Below are positions 39,729 through 48,672 of a stretch of DNA of 64,000 bases, piece after piece. This DNA is from Tardiphaga sp. P9-11 (GTDB lineage: Bacteria > Pseudomonadota > Alphaproteobacteria > Rhizobiales > Xanthobacteraceae): positions 1 through 64,000 of the forward strand of contig NZ_NPKQ01000004.1 in the NCBI RefSeq assembly GCF_008329525.1, in the 5' to 3' direction. Both the position numbers and the translations under genes were made by a program. The stretch's first letter is position 1. Each line of letters starts with the position of its first letter. The notes under the pieces are model-generated. The model did not search any database, was not told where the DNA came from, and was given only the letters and a program-made list of their open reading frames with translations.

Positions 39729-40127
39729 ATGTCGACCCACGATCCAATCAGCGATCTCATCACCCGCATCCGCAACGCGCAGATGCGTACCAAGTCCAAG
39801 GTTTCGACCCCGGGCTCCAAGATGCGCGCGAACGTGCTCGAAGTGCTGAAGAACGAAGGCTACATCCGTGGCTTCGCCAGCGTCGAGCATTCGTCGGGCC
39901 GCTCCGAGCTCGAGATCGAACTCAAGTATTTCGATGGCGAACCGGTCATCCGCGAAATCGAGCGTGTTTCGAAGCCAGGACGTCGTGTGTACGTCTCGGT
40001 GAAGAACCTGCCGCGCGTGAAGAACGGCCTCGGTATCTCCGTTTTGTCGACGCCCAAGGGAATTATGGCTGACCACGACGCGCGCGACGCGAACGTGGGC
40101 GGCGAAGTTCTCTTCACGGTGTTCTGA
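39729..40127 (+). CDS. rpsH: 30S ribosomal protein S8
   Basis: Primary 16S rRNA-binding protein of the platform; the repressor of the spc operon in E. coli. The 132 residues begin [17 protein letters not shown], and the C-terminal rRNA-binding motif [14 protein letters not shown] (about 101-114) is intact. Confidence 0.99.
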   Translation: MSTHDPISDLITRIRNAQMRTKSKVSTPGSKMRANVLEVLKNEGYIRGFASVEHSSGRSELEIELKYFDGEPVIREIERVSKPGRRVYVSVKNLPRVKNGLGISVLSTPKGIMADHDARDANVGGEVLFTVF

Positions 40128-40140
40128 GGAAGGATCAGTC

Positions 40141-40674
40141 ATGTCACGAGTTGGCAAGAAGCCAGTGGCGGTGACCGCGGGAGTTACCGCGTCCGTCGAA
40201 GGCCAGACCGTCAAGATGAAGGGCCCCAAGGGCGCTCTTCAGTTCGTCGTGCACGACGACGTGGTGGTGAAGATGGAAGAGGGCGCAATCAAGGTTGCTC
40301 CTCGCGTCGAAACCAATCGCGCGCGCGCACTGTACGGTACCGCTCGCGCGCAGATCGCGAATCTGCTCGAAGGCGTAACCAAGGGTTTCGAGAAGAAGCT
40401 CGAGATCACCGGCGTCGGTTATCGTGCGGCCCTGCAGGGCAAGAACCTGCAGCTGGCTCTCGGTTACAGCCACGATGTCGTCTACGCGATCCCGGAAGGC
40501 ATCACCATCACGGTGCCGAAGCCGACCGAGATCAACGTCGCCGGCAACGACTCGCAGCGCGTCGGTCAGGTAGCCGCGGAGATCCGCAGCTATCGTCCGC
40601 CAGAGCCTTATAAGGGCAAGGGCGTACGTTATTCCGACGAGTTTATCTTCCGCAAGGAAGGCAAGAAGAAGTAA
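40141..40674 (+). CDS. rplF: 50S ribosomal protein L6
   Basis: Binds near the sarcin-ricin loop; needed for late 50S assembly. The 177 residues are standard, with two similar domains and the C-terminal motif [13 protein letters not shown] (about 151-163). Confidence 0.99.
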   Translation: MSRVGKKPVAVTAGVTASVEGQTVKMKGPKGALQFVVHDDVVVKMEEGAIKVAPRVETNRARALYGTARAQIANLLEGVTKGFEKKLEITGVGYRAALQGKNLQLALGYSHDVVYAIPEGITITVPKPTEINVAGNDSQRVGQVAAEIRSYRPPEPYKGKGVRYSDEFIFRKEGKKK

Positions 40675-40685
40675 CGGAGCCGGTC

Positions 40686-41048
40686 ATGTCGAAACTCAAG
40701 ATTACGAATGCCCGGCGCAAGCAGCGCGTTCGTCTGGCGCTGCGCCGGACTGCAAATGGTCGTCCTCGTCTGTCGATCTTCCGCTCGTCGAAGCACATCT
40801 ACGCGCAGGTCATCGACGACCTGAAGGGCGAGACGCTCGCTTCGGCCTCGTCGCTGGAGAAGGCGATGCGCGATGGTGGCAAGACCGGCGCGGACGTCGA
40901 TGCAGCGCAGGCTGTCGGCAAGTTGCTGGCAGAGCGCGCCGTGAAAAACGGCGTCAAGGAAGTGATTTTCGATCGTGGTCAGTATTTGTACCACGGCCGT
41001 GTCAAGGCGCTGGCAGATGCAGCTCGCGAAGGCGGGCTCAGCTTCTGA
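40686..41048 (+). CDS. rplR: 50S ribosomal protein L18
   Basis: Binds 5S rRNA with L5 and L25. The 120 residues have a basic N-terminus ([12 protein letters not shown]) and the typical end [20 protein letters not shown] (about 95-114). Confidence 0.99.
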   Translation: MSKLKITNARRKQRVRLALRRTANGRPRLSIFRSSKHIYAQVIDDLKGETLASASSLEKAMRDGGKTGADVDAAQAVGKLLAERAVKNGVKEVIFDRGQYLYHGRVKALADAAREGGLSF

Positions 41049-41135
41049 GCGATTTCACTTTCGTCGATTTGCAGATTGCAGAATTGAACGAACACAGGGT
41101 TAGAAGCGAAAGCTTCGCAAGGATTGGAAAACACC

Positions 41136-41708
41136 ATGGCAGGTGAACGCGAACGCGGCGGACGCGACCGGGGCCCCCGGGAAGAGCGTGATAGTGAGTT
41201 CGTCGACAAGCTCGTCCACATCAATCGTGTGGCGAAGGTCGTCAAGGGCGGTAAGCGCTTTGGCTTTGCAGCTCTGGTCGTCATTGGCGATCAGAAAGGT
41301 AGGGTTGGGTTCGGTCACGGTAAGGCCCGTGAAGTTCCCGAAGCGATCCGCAAGGCAACTGAATCGGCCAAGCGCAACCTGACGCGCGTCGCTCTGCGCG
41401 AAGGTCGTACGCTGCATCACGACATCGCCGGCCGTCATGGCGCGGGTCGCGTGTATCTGCGTGCCGCTCCGGCTGGTACCGGTATCATCGCCGGCGGTCC
41501 GATGCGCGCTGTGTTCGAAACGCTGGGCATCCAGGACGTGGTGGCCAAGTCGATCGGTTCGTCGAATCCCTACAACATGGTTCGCGCCACTTTCGACGCG
41601 CTGAAGCATCAGGATTCGCCGCGGTCGGTTGCTGCTCGCCGCAATATCAAGGTTTCCACTCTGCAGTCGCGCCGCGTTGGCGGAGACGCTGAGCTGGTTG
41701 CCGAATAA
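41136..41708 (+). CDS. rpsE: 30S ribosomal protein S5
   Basis: Contributes to accuracy and mRNA entry; the site of spectinomycin resistance. ATG 41136 gives 190 residues; an in-frame TTG at 41124 is close to the ribosome site and less likely. The protein contains [19 protein letters not shown] (about 29-47), the spectinomycin loop, in wild-type form, and has an extra acidic/basic N-terminus (RERGGRDRG). A 5-bp hairpin with GAAA loop (41103-41116) sits just before the ribosome site. Confidence 0.98.
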   Translation: MAGERERGGRDRGPREERDSEFVDKLVHINRVAKVVKGGKRFGFAALVVIGDQKGRVGFGHGKAREVPEAIRKATESAKRNLTRVALREGRTLHHDIAGRHGAGRVYLRAAPAGTGIIAGGPMRAVFETLGIQDVVAKSIGSSNPYNMVRATFDALKHQDSPRSVAARRNIKVSTLQSRRVGGDAELVAE

Positions 41709-41731
41709 CCAACTCTTTCTGGAGTAATCCG

Positions 41732-41926
41732 ATGGCTCAGGCCGCTAAGATGATCAAGGTCGAGCAGATCGCCAGCGCGATTCGCCGTCACCATTCGCAG
41801 CGTTCAACGCTGATTGGTCTCAAGCTCAACAAGATCGGTCGCGTTAGCGAGCTGAAGGACACTCCTGAAGTTCGCGGCATGATCACCAAGGTGCAGCACC
41901 TCGTCCGCGTGGTCGAGGATAAGTAA
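41732..41926 (+). CDS. rpmD: 50S ribosomal protein L30
   Basis: Small ribosomal protein of 64 residues with the core [19 protein letters not shown] (about 18-36). It lies between S5 and L15, the typical place. It is followed by a 115-nt gap with a hairpin. Confidence 0.97.
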   Translation: MAQAAKMIKVEQIASAIRRHHSQRSTLIGLKLNKIGRVSELKDTPEVRGMITKVQHLVRVVEDK

Positions 41927-41942
41927 GTTCACGTCGTCTCAC

Positions 41943-41963
41943 TGCGGCCTTTGGGTTGCCGCA
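41943..41963 (+). other. Hairpin between rpmD and rplO
   Basis: TGCGGC (41943-41948) pairs with GCCGCA (41958-41963) around a nine-base loop; no T run follows. One of several intercistronic hairpins in this operon. Confidence 0.4.
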
Positions 41964-42041
41964 GGGATGACACTGTTGACCTTCGAGGTCCGGATTTGCC
42001 GGTAAGCCTCGGGAAAACAGGGCGAAACAGGGAAAAGAACG

Positions 42042-42527
42042 ATGAAGCTCAGCGATATCGCCGATAACGCCGGCTCCCGTAAGAAGCGTATGCGCGTCGG
42101 CCGTGGCATCGGCTCCGGCAAGGGCAAGACTGCGGGCCGCGGCGGCAAGGGCCAGACCGCACGTTCGGGCGTCCGCATCAAGGGCTTCGAAGGCGGCCAG
42201 ATGCCGTTGCATCGTCGCCTGCCGAAGCGCGGCTTCAACAACATCTTCCGCGTGGATTACGCCGAGATCAACCTGGACCGTCTCCAGGATGCAATCGACG
42301 CTAAGGCGATCGACATCAAGGCCGTGATCAACGCTGAATCGCTGGTGAAGGCTGGCGTTCTGCGCCGCTCGAAGGCTGGCGTGCGCGTTCTCGGCCGTGG
42401 CGAGATCAAGGCCAAGATTAACATTGAAGTGCACGGCGCCAGCAAGACGGCGATCGAAGCCATCGAGAAGGCCGGCGGTTCGGTGAAGATCATCGCGCCG
42501 AAGAAGGCCGACGGCGAAGCTGCGTAA
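42042..42527 (+). CDS. rplO: 50S ribosomal protein L15
   Basis: Late assembly protein that reaches into the 50S core. The 161 residues start [19 protein letters not shown], with a Gly/Lys-rich extension, then [18 protein letters not shown] (about 48-65). secY follows after 150 nt; that gap holds no other gene. Confidence 0.98.
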   Translation: MKLSDIADNAGSRKKRMRVGRGIGSGKGKTAGRGGKGQTARSGVRIKGFEGGQMPLHRRLPKRGFNNIFRVDYAEINLDRLQDAIDAKAIDIKAVINAESLVKAGVLRRSKAGVRVLGRGEIKAKINIEVHGASKTAIEAIEKAGGSVKIIAPKKADGEAA

Positions 42528-42677
42528 CATCTGCGGCATCGCCTGCGTCTGCGGGCGGCCTTGCGTGATGTGGCAGTAGATTTTATCAATGCCGAGCACC
42601 AAATAATGTCCGGCCTCCGCTGCATGCCCCGCTTTTTCGGAGCATGATGGCGAAAGGGGCGCGGGAGAAAGCCAAAC

Positions 42678-44009
42678 ATGGTCTCTGCAGCAGAGCAATT
42701 AGCAGCAAACCTCAACTTTTCGGCCCTCGGCAAGGCCGATGAACTGAAGAAGCGCATCTGGTTCACACTGGGTGCGCTGCTTGTTTATCGGCTTGGCACT
42801 TATATTCCGTTGCCCGGTATCGATCCGGCCGCATGGGAACAGGTGTTCAAGCAGCAGGCCAGCGGCATCCTTGGCATGTTCAATATGTTCGCGGGCGGCG
42901 GCATCAATCGCATGGCGATTTTTGCGCTTAACATCATGCCGTATATCTCGGCGTCGATCATCATTCAGCTCCTGACGACCGTGTCCCCCCAGCTTGAAGC
43001 TCTCAAGAAAGAGGGCGAGGCGGGCCGCAAGACGCTGAACCAGTACACCCGGTACCTGACTGTCATCCTGGCCGCTTTCCAGTCCTACGCTATTGCTGCA
43101 GGTCTGCAGGGCGCCGGCAATGTCGTCAGCGAACCTGGCATGTTCTTCCTGATCTCGACCTCGGTCACGCTGACCGGCGGCACGATGTTCCTGATGTGGC
43201 TGGGTGAGCAGATCACCTCGCGCGGCATCGGCAACGGCATCTCGCTGATCATTCTGGCTGGCATCGTGGCGGAGCTTCCGTCGGCGATCGCCAACATGCT
43301 TGAACTCGGACGTCAGGGCGCCCTGTCGACCGGTCTGATCCTGGTCGTCATCGTGATGGCTGTGGTCGTGATCGCCTTCATCGTGTTCGTGGAGCGTGCC
43401 CAGCGGCGCCTGCTGATCCAGTATCCGAAGCGCCAGGTCGGCAACAAGATGTTCGAGGGTCAGTCCTCACATCTGCCGCTGAAGCTCAACACCTCGGGCG
43501 TCATCCCGCCGATCTTCGCGTCATCGCTGCTGCTGCTACCAGCCACCATCGCCAGCTTTAATGCGGGCAAGGGGCCGGAGTGGTTCCAGTGGATCACCAC
43601 GCAGCTCGGACATGGCCGCCCGCTGTTCCTGATCTTCTATGTGTCGCTGATCGTGTTCTTCGCGTTCTTCTACACGGCGATCGTGTTCAACCCGACCGAG
43701 ACCGCCGACAATCTGAAGAAGCATGGCGGCTTCATCCCGGGCATTCGCCCAGGTGAGCGCACCGCGGAATATATCGACTACGTGCTCTCGCGCATCACGG
43801 TGCTCGGCGCGGCCTATCTGGCCGTAGTCTGCTTGATCCCCGAGATCCTGATCTCCTACGCGTCCGTGCCGTTCTACTTTGGTGGCACGTCGCTGCTGAT
43901 CGTGGTCAGCGTCACCATGGATACTGTGGCCCAGGTGCAGGGTTATCTGCTGGCGCACCAGTATGAAGGTTTGATCCGCAAGTCGAAGCTGAGGGGCCGG
44001 CGCAAATGA
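42678..44009 (+). CDS. secY: Preprotein translocase channel subunit SecY
   Basis: Pore of the Sec translocon in the inner membrane, partner of the SecE encoded at 5362. The 443 residues hold ten expected transmembrane helices. Conserved features include [17 protein letters not shown] (helix 2, about 93-109) and the cytoplasmic loop [22 protein letters not shown], which binds SecA and ribosomes. Its stop overlaps adk (ATGA). Confidence 0.99.
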   Translation: MVSAAEQLAANLNFSALGKADELKKRIWFTLGALLVYRLGTYIPLPGIDPAAWEQVFKQQASGILGMFNMFAGGGINRMAIFALNIMPYISASIIIQLLTTVSPQLEALKKEGEAGRKTLNQYTRYLTVILAAFQSYAIAAGLQGAGNVVSEPGMFFLISTSVTLTGGTMFLMWLGEQITSRGIGNGISLIILAGIVAELPSAIANMLELGRQGALSTGLILVVIVMAVVVIAFIVFVERAQRRLLIQYPKRQVGNKMFEGQSSHLPLKLNTSGVIPPIFASSLLLLPATIASFNAGKGPEWFQWITTQLGHGRPLFLIFYVSLIVFFAFFYTAIVFNPTETADNLKKHGGFIPGIRPGERTAEYIDYVLSRITVLGAAYLAVVCLIPEILISYASVPFYFGGTSLLIVVSVTMDTVAQVQGYLLAHQYEGLIRKSKLRGRRK

Positions 44010-44923
44010 GGTTGATTCTTCTCGGGCCGCCGGGGGCGGGCAAGGGAACTCAGGCACAGCGTCTCGTCGAGCGTCATAACATCGTTCAGCTGTCCACTGG
44101 TGACATGCTGCGCGCTGCTGTCGCTGCCGAGACCGAAGTGGGCCTCAAGGCCAAGGACATTATGGCTGCCGGCGGGCTGGTGCCCGACGAGGTCGTAATT
44201 GGGATCATCTCGGATCGTATCGAGCTGCCGGATGCCGCCAACGGGTTCATCCTCGACGGCTTCCCACGCACGGTGCCGCAGGCTGAAGCGCTGGATGCGT
44301 TGCTGAAGTCCAAAGGGCTTCACCTGGATGCCGCCGTCGAACTGCGCGTCAACGAGAGTGCATTGCTGCAGCGTGTCGAAGCTCGTGTCGCACAGATGAT
44401 GGAGCGCGGAGAGACAGTGCGCATCGACGATACACCGGAAGTGCTGTCGAAGCGCTTGGCGAGCTATCGCACCTCGACCGAGCCGCTGGTGCATTACTAT
44501 TCGGAGAAGCGGAAGCTGGTGACCATCGATGGCATGATGACCATCGAAGAGGTGACGGCAGAGATCAACCGCGTCTTGGCAGCGATTCTCGCCGCCGATG
44601 CATCGGCGAAGAAGCCCGCCCGCAAGCCTGCCAAGAAGGCTGCTGCGACCAAGCGGGAATCGGCTCCGGCCAAGACTGCGAAGAAAGCTGCCAAGAAAGC
44701 CAAGAAGGCGCCGGTAAAGGCCGCCAAGAAGGCCAAGGCAGCCAAGAAGGTTACTAAGAAGGCAGTTAAGAAAATGGCCAAAAAGGCGGTAAAAGCGGTT
44801 AAAAAGCCCGCGAAATCTGTCAAAAAGGCCAAATCCAAGACATCGGCCAAAAAGCCGGTGAAGAAAGCCGGCAAAGCGGTCAAGTCAGCCAAGAAGGCCG
44901 CTAAAAAGCGGTCTAAACGCTAG
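44006..44923 (+). CDS. adk: Adenylate kinase with a long Lys/Ala-rich C-terminal tail
   Basis: Interconverts AMP + ATP and 2 ADP. Residues 1 to about 195 form a complete short-LID adenylate kinase: P-loop GPPGAGKGT (7-15), the AMP-binding segment with DGFPRT (84-89), and a minimal LID (about 120-150) without zinc Cys. Residues 201-305 are a tail with 44 Lys in 105 positions, the rest mostly Ala, Pro, Val and Ser. It has no aromatic residues and only one acidic residue, in repeated AKKA/VKK patterns like eukaryotic histone H1 or bacterial H1-like proteins. The reading frame is continuous, with no sign of a frameshift. Such a tail should be unstructured and bind nucleic acid. It overlaps secY by 4 nt. 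Confidence 0.95.
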   Translation: MRLILLGPPGAGKGTQAQRLVERHNIVQLSTGDMLRAAVAAETEVGLKAKDIMAAGGLVPDEVVIGIISDRIELPDAANGFILDGFPRTVPQAEALDALLKSKGLHLDAAVELRVNESALLQRVEARVAQMMERGETVRIDDTPEVLSKRLASYRTSTEPLVHYYSEKRKLVTIDGMMTIEEVTAEINRVLAAILAADASAKKPARKPAKKAAATKRESAPAKTAKKAAKKAKKAPVKAAKKAKAAKKVTKKAVKKMAKKAVKAVKKPAKSVKKAKSKTSAKKPVKKAGKAVKSAKKAAKKRSKR

Positions 44924-44929
44924 AGGCGG

Positions 44930-44957
44930 TTGACGAAACGAAGTCAAATACTTTAAT
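44930..44957 (+). promoter_or_regulatory. Candidate sigma-70 promoter for the alpha cluster (rpsM-rpsK-rpoA-rplQ)
   Basis: TTGACG (44930-44935), a 16-nt spacer and TTTAAT (44952-44957); with 17 nt the -10 reads TTAATA. Five of six bases match in each element for the 16-nt version. It lies just after adk in the 180-nt gap before rpsM, so the alpha genes could be transcribed on their own as well as by read-through. Confidence 0.45.
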
Positions 44958-45103
44958 AAGGCCCTCATCCAGTCGGAAGATTCCAACGATGCCGGGCCCC
45001 ACTGAAATCCAGGGGACGGGCGTCGTGTTCGCGTTTGTGAATGCCCGCCCGACAAAATGACGATAATGCCGGTTCGTGATGGACTGGTGACAGGAGAGAA
45101 CTT

Positions 45104-45472
45104 GTGGCCCGTATCGCCGGTGTAAACATCCCGACCAACAAGCGCGCGCTGATCGCGCTGCAGTACATCCATGGTATCGGCCAGAAGAATGCTGCCGACA
45201 TCCTGGAGAAGGTGAAGATCCCCGTGGATCGTCGCGTCAATCAGCTCTCGGACGCAGAAGTTCTGCAGATCCGCGAAGTCATCGACCGCGATTATCTCGT
45301 GGAAGGCGATCTCCGTCGTGAGACGGGCATGAACATCAAGCGTCTGATGGACCTCGGCTGCTATCGCGGCCTGCGTCATCGTCGCGGTCTGCCGGTTCGT
45401 GGCCAGCGCACGCATACCAATGCGCGCACCCGCAAGGGTCCGGCCAAGTCGATCGCCGGCAAGAAGAAGTAA
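45104..45472 (+). CDS. rpsM: 30S ribosomal protein S13
   Basis: 30S head protein that contacts P-site tRNA and forms bridges to the 50S. It starts at GTG 45104, preceded by AGGAGAG, and has 122 residues with [18 protein letters not shown] at the start and the basic [19 protein letters not shown] tail (about 93-111). Confidence 0.98.
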   Translation: MARIAGVNIPTNKRALIALQYIHGIGQKNAADILEKVKIPVDRRVNQLSDAEVLQIREVIDRDYLVEGDLRRETGMNIKRLMDLGCYRGLRHRRGLPVRGQRTHTNARTRKGPAKSIAGKKK

Positions 45473-45490
45473 GCTTTCGAATTCGAATTT

Positions 45491-45529
45491 GCAGAAGCGG
45501 GCGTCACGTCCGCTTCTGCGATTATTTTT
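45491..45529 (+). terminator. Terminator-like hairpin between rpsM and rpsK
   Basis: A perfect 10-bp stem, GCAGAAGCGG (45491-45500) with CCGCTTCTGC (45510-45519), is followed by GATTATTTTT. It has the form of an intrinsic terminator, though inside an operon. With essential genes downstream it more likely acts as a partial terminator, attenuator or 3'-end stabiliser. Confidence 0.6.
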
Positions 45530-45580
45530 GGTGTAGCCGCTGGCATTACGGCGGCGTTGAGATCTCTAGAAAGGTTAGAC

Positions 45581-45970
45581 ATGGCAAAGGAAGCCGGACG
45601 TATCCGCCGTCGCGAGCGCAAGAACATTGCATCGGGCATCGCGCACGTGAATTCGTCGTTCAACAACACGACCATCACCATCACCGACGCGCAGGGCAAC
45701 ACGATTGCCTGGTCGTCGGCTGGCACGATGGGCTTCAAGGGCTCGCGCAAGTCGACCCCGTATGCAGCGCAGGTTGCTGCTGAAGACGTGTCGAAGAAGG
45801 CACAGGAACATGGCATGCGCACGCTGGAAGTCGAAGTTGGCGGTCCGGGTTCGGGCCGTGAATCGGCTCTCCGCGCTTTGCAGGCCGCGGGCTTCACGGT
45901 TACCTCGATCCGCGACGTGACCTCGATCCCGCACAACGGTTGCCGCCCGCGCAAGCGTCGGCGCGTTTAA
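45581..45970 (+). CDS. rpsK: 30S ribosomal protein S11
   Basis: Platform protein that contacts mRNA at the E site. ATG 45581 gives 129 residues beginning [18 protein letters not shown]. Core motifs [17 protein letters not shown] (about 22-38) and the end [12 protein letters not shown] are standard. Upstream in-frame starts (45557) lack the usual N-terminus. Confidence 0.98.
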   Translation: MAKEAGRIRRRERKNIASGIAHVNSSFNNTTITITDAQGNTIAWSSAGTMGFKGSRKSTPYAAQVAAEDVSKKAQEHGMRTLEVEVGGPGSGRESALRALQAAGFTVTSIRDVTSIPHNGCRPRKRRRV

Positions 45971-45979
45971 TACTTTTTG

Positions 45980-46006
45980 ATCGCGGGTGGCTCGGCTGCC
46001 CGCGAT
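45980..46006 (+). other. Hairpin between rpsK and rpoA
   Basis: ATCGCGGG (45980-45987) pairs with CCCGCGAT (45999-46006) around an eleven-base loop that can itself pair in part. A short TTTT occurs a few bases later, so weak termination is possible. It begins 10 nt after the rpsK stop. Confidence 0.45.
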
Positions 46007-46069
46007 TGCTTTTGCGATGCGACTTACGCGGACTGATCCGCGATCTCCAACGCCAGTGAGTTTGATGGC

Positions 46070-47101
46070 ATGGGTGACACAGTGACGATCCAGAAAAATT
46101 GGCAAGAACTTATCCGGCCGAACAAGCTGCAGGTAACCCCTGGCAGCGATCCTTCTCGTTTTGCGACCCTGGTTGCCGAACCACTTGAGCGTGGTTTCGG
46201 CCAGACCCTCGGCAACGCACTCCGCCGCATCCTGCTGTCCTCGCTGCAGGGCGCTGCCGTGCAGGCGCTGCACATCGACGGCGTGCTGCACGAATTCTCC
46301 TCGATCGCCGGCGTGCGTGAAGACGTCACTGACATCGTGCTGAACGTGAAGGACATTTCGATCAAGATGCTGGGCGAAGGCCCGAAGCGCATGGTCGTGA
46401 AGAAGCAGGGCCCGGGCGTCGTGACCGCCGGCGACATTCAGACTGTCGGCGACGTGACCGTTCTCAACCCCGACCTGCAGATCTGCACCCTCGACGAGGG
46501 CGCTGAGATCCGCATGGAATTCACCGTTGCCGGCGGCAAGGGCTATGTCGCTGCCGAGCATAACCGTCCGGAAGACGCGCCGATCGGCCTGATCCCGATC
46601 GACAGCCTGTACTCGCCAGTTCGCAAGGTGTCGTACAAGGTCGAGAACACCCGTGAGGGCCAGATCCTCGATTACGATAAGCTGACGATGACCATTGAGA
46701 CCAACGGCGCGTTGACGCCGGATGATGCGGTCGCTTATGCCGCGCGCATCCTGCAGGACCAGCTCAACGTGTTCGTGAATTTCGAAGAGCCCCGCAAGGA
46801 AGTTGCTCAGGAAGTCATCCCGGATCTCGCTTTCAACCCGGCTTTCCTCAAGAAGGTCGACGAGCTCGAGCTCTCGGTACGTTCGGCAAACTGCCTGAAG
46901 AACGACAACATCGTTTACATCGGCGATCTCGTTCAGAAGTCGGAAGCAGAAATGCTCCGTACTCCGAACTTCGGCCGCAAGTCGCTGAACGAAATCAAGG
47001 AAGTGCTCGCCCAGATGGGTCTGCACCTCGGCATGGAAGTGCCCGGTTGGCCGCCGGAGAATATCGACGAGTTGGCCAAGCGCTTCGAAGACCACTACTA
47101 A
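46070..47101 (+). CDS. rpoA: RNA polymerase alpha subunit
   Basis: Assembly platform of RNA polymerase; its C-terminal domain binds activators and UP elements. The 343 residues include the N-terminal dimerisation domain ([14 protein letters not shown], about 40-53) and the C-terminal domain ([19 protein letters not shown] and [15 protein letters not shown]). Between S11 and L17 as usual; rpsD, present here in E. coli, is absent. Confidence 0.99.
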   Translation: MGDTVTIQKNWQELIRPNKLQVTPGSDPSRFATLVAEPLERGFGQTLGNALRRILLSSLQGAAVQALHIDGVLHEFSSIAGVREDVTDIVLNVKDISIKMLGEGPKRMVVKKQGPGVVTAGDIQTVGDVTVLNPDLQICTLDEGAEIRMEFTVAGGKGYVAAEHNRPEDAPIGLIPIDSLYSPVRKVSYKVENTREGQILDYDKLTMTIETNGALTPDDAVAYAARILQDQLNVFVNFEEPRKEVAQEVIPDLAFNPAFLKKVDELELSVRSANCLKNDNIVYIGDLVQKSEAEMLRTPNFGRKSLNEIKEVLAQMGLHLGMEVPGWPPENIDELAKRFEDHY

Positions 47102-47114
47102 GCATCACGAGCGA

Positions 47115-47140
47115 CGTGGCCGGGATCTAGCCCGGCCATG
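47115..47140 (+). other. Hairpin between rpoA and rplQ
   Basis: TGGCCGGG (47117-47124) pairs with CCCGGCCA (47131-47138) around ATCTAG; a wobble and one more pair extend it to 10 bp. It begins 13 nt after the rpoA stop. No T run follows. Confidence 0.5.
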
Positions 47141-47224
47141 GCGTTATGGGCGAACGCAGGCAGCCCACCTGCAACATGATGTCCGACGAACCGTCGCGGC
47201 AAACTGAAATCAAGGAATATTCCA

Positions 47225-47641
47225 ATGCGTCACGGCAAGGTTCATCGCAAGCTCAACCGCACCGCAGAGCATCGCAAGGCGATGTTCGCCAACATGTGCG
47301 CGTCGCTGATCAAGCACGAGCAGATCGTCACCACGCTTCCGAAGGCCAAGGAGCTCCGCCCGATCGTGGAGAAGCTCGTCACCCTCGGCAAGAAGGGCGG
47401 CCTCCACATGCGTCGCCAGGCCATCAGCGAGATGAAGGACCAGGATCAGGTCCGCAAGCTGTTCGACGTGCTGGCCAAGCGCTACGCTGATCGTCAGGGT
47501 GGCTACACCCGCATCATCAAGGCCGGTTTCCGCTACGGCGACAACGCCCCGATGGCGCTGATCGAGTTCGTCGATCGCGACGAAGACGCCAAGGGCAAGG
47601 ATTCGGGCCCGGTGCAGGGCGGCGCGTCCGAAGCGGCGTAA
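47225..47641 (+). CDS. rplQ: 50S ribosomal protein L17
   Basis: Tunnel-exit ribosomal protein and last gene of the 31-gene run. The 138 residues start [19 protein letters not shown]; residues 1 to about 118 match E. coli L17, and the remaining end is a polar tail ([11 protein letters not shown]). A strong terminator starts 24 nt after the stop. Confidence 0.98.
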   Translation: MRHGKVHRKLNRTAEHRKAMFANMCASLIKHEQIVTTLPKAKELRPIVEKLVTLGKKGGLHMRRQAISEMKDQDQVRKLFDVLAKRYADRQGGYTRIIKAGFRYGDNAPMALIEFVDRDEDAKGKDSGPVQGGASEAA

Positions 47642-47664
47642 GCCACTTCACATCAGAATTTCGG

Positions 47665-47693
47665 AAAAGCGGCGCCTTGTGCGCCGCTTTTTT
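47665..47693 (+). terminator. Intrinsic terminator of the ribosomal super-operon
   Basis: GCGGCGC and GCGCCGC close a CTTGT loop, flanked by AAAA on the left and TTTTTT (47688-47693) on the right. A textbook terminator after rplQ. Confidence 0.95.
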
Positions 47694-47777
47694 GTTGTGC
47701 TTTCGTCTTTTGGATGCAGTTGCATCTTTCAATCCGCGTTCCGATATCAGCTCCGTCATTCAAACGGGAGTACGCAT

Positions 47778-48572
47778 ATGAAAATCGATCTGACGGGCAA
47801 GACGGCACTCGTGACGGGCTCGACCTCGGGCATTGGCCACGCCATTGCCAAGGGTTTGGCCGCCACTGGCGCTCAGGTTGTTGTGAACGGTCGCAGTCAG
47901 GGCAAGGTGGACGCAGCAATCGCTGCGATCACCAAGGCCGTGCCCGGGGCCAAGGTGAAGGGCGTCGCTGCCGACGTGTCGACAGCGGAGGGCTGCAACG
48001 CGCTCGCCTCGGCACTCCCCGAGGTCGATATCCTCATCAACAATGCCGGCATCTTCGAGCCCAAGGGCTTCTTCGACATTCCCGATGAGGACTGGACGCG
48101 CTTCTTTGAGGTCAACGTCATGTCAGGCATCCGTCTGTCGCGCGCCTACATGCAGGGCATGTTGAAGCGCAACTGGGGCCGCATCGTTTTCATCTCATCG
48201 GAGTCCGGACTGAACATTCCCGGTGAGATGATCCATTACGGCATGACGAAGACCGCGCAGCTCGCGGTCTCGCGCGGCCTAGCCGAACTGACCAAGGGCA
48301 CGGCTGTGACGGTCAATTCCGTGCTGCCCGGACCGACCATGTCGGAAGGCGTGGAGACGTTCGTCAAGGATCTCGCCAAACAGAACGGGCAATCGGTCGA
48401 AGAGGCTGCTTCCAACTTCGTTAAACAGCACCGCTCGACGTCGCTGATCCAGCGCTTCGCCACCGTCGAGGAGATCGCGAACATGGTTGTCTATGTCTCG
48501 TCGAAGGAGGCATCCGTGACCAACGGCGCAGCGCTGCGTGCCGAAGGCGGGATCGTGCAGACCATTGCGTAA
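47778..48572 (+). CDS. Short-chain dehydrogenase/reductase (SDR family)
   Basis: NAD(P)-dependent oxidoreductase of 264 residues. ATG 47778 has GGGAG 8 nt upstream and gives the normal SDR start; the open frame upstream to 47679 is not favoured. Classical motifs are all present: TGSTSGIG (13-20), NNAG (88-91), Ser141, Tyr154 and Lys158 (YxxxK). The residue after beta-2 is in NGRS (37-40), which favours NADPH. The C-terminal EGGIVQTIA end is typical. The substrate is unknown. It is a single gene between two terminators. Confidence 0.92.
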   Translation: MKIDLTGKTALVTGSTSGIGHAIAKGLAATGAQVVVNGRSQGKVDAAIAAITKAVPGAKVKGVAADVSTAEGCNALASALPEVDILINNAGIFEPKGFFDIPDEDWTRFFEVNVMSGIRLSRAYMQGMLKRNWGRIVFISSESGLNIPGEMIHYGMTKTAQLAVSRGLAELTKGTAVTVNSVLPGPTMSEGVETFVKDLAKQNGQSVEEAASNFVKQHRSTSLIQRFATVEEIANMVVYVSSKEASVTNGAALRAEGGIVQTIA

Positions 48573-48591
48573 GCATACGCTTCGCAAGAGG

Positions 48592-48616
48592 AAGGCGGCG
48601 CCGAAGCGCCGCCTTT
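48592..48616 (+). terminator. Terminator after the SDR gene, possibly bidirectional
   Basis: AAGGCGGCGC and GCGCCGCCTT close a CGAA loop, followed by TGTTCTT. It lies 20 nt after the SDR stop and 57 nt beyond the end of the converging porin gene, which it might also serve, although the minus-strand T tract is poor. Confidence 0.75.
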
Positions 48617-48672
48617 GTTCTTAAGAGCCGCAGGCACGTAGCCCGAACCCGGAGGTTCGAAGCGCCTGACGC

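Noticed and set aside
44497..44892. Minus-strand hydrophobic open frame opposite the adk tail
   Set aside because: The Lys/Ala repeat read backwards gives Phe/Leu/Ala codons, so the apparent membrane protein is an artefact of the tail.
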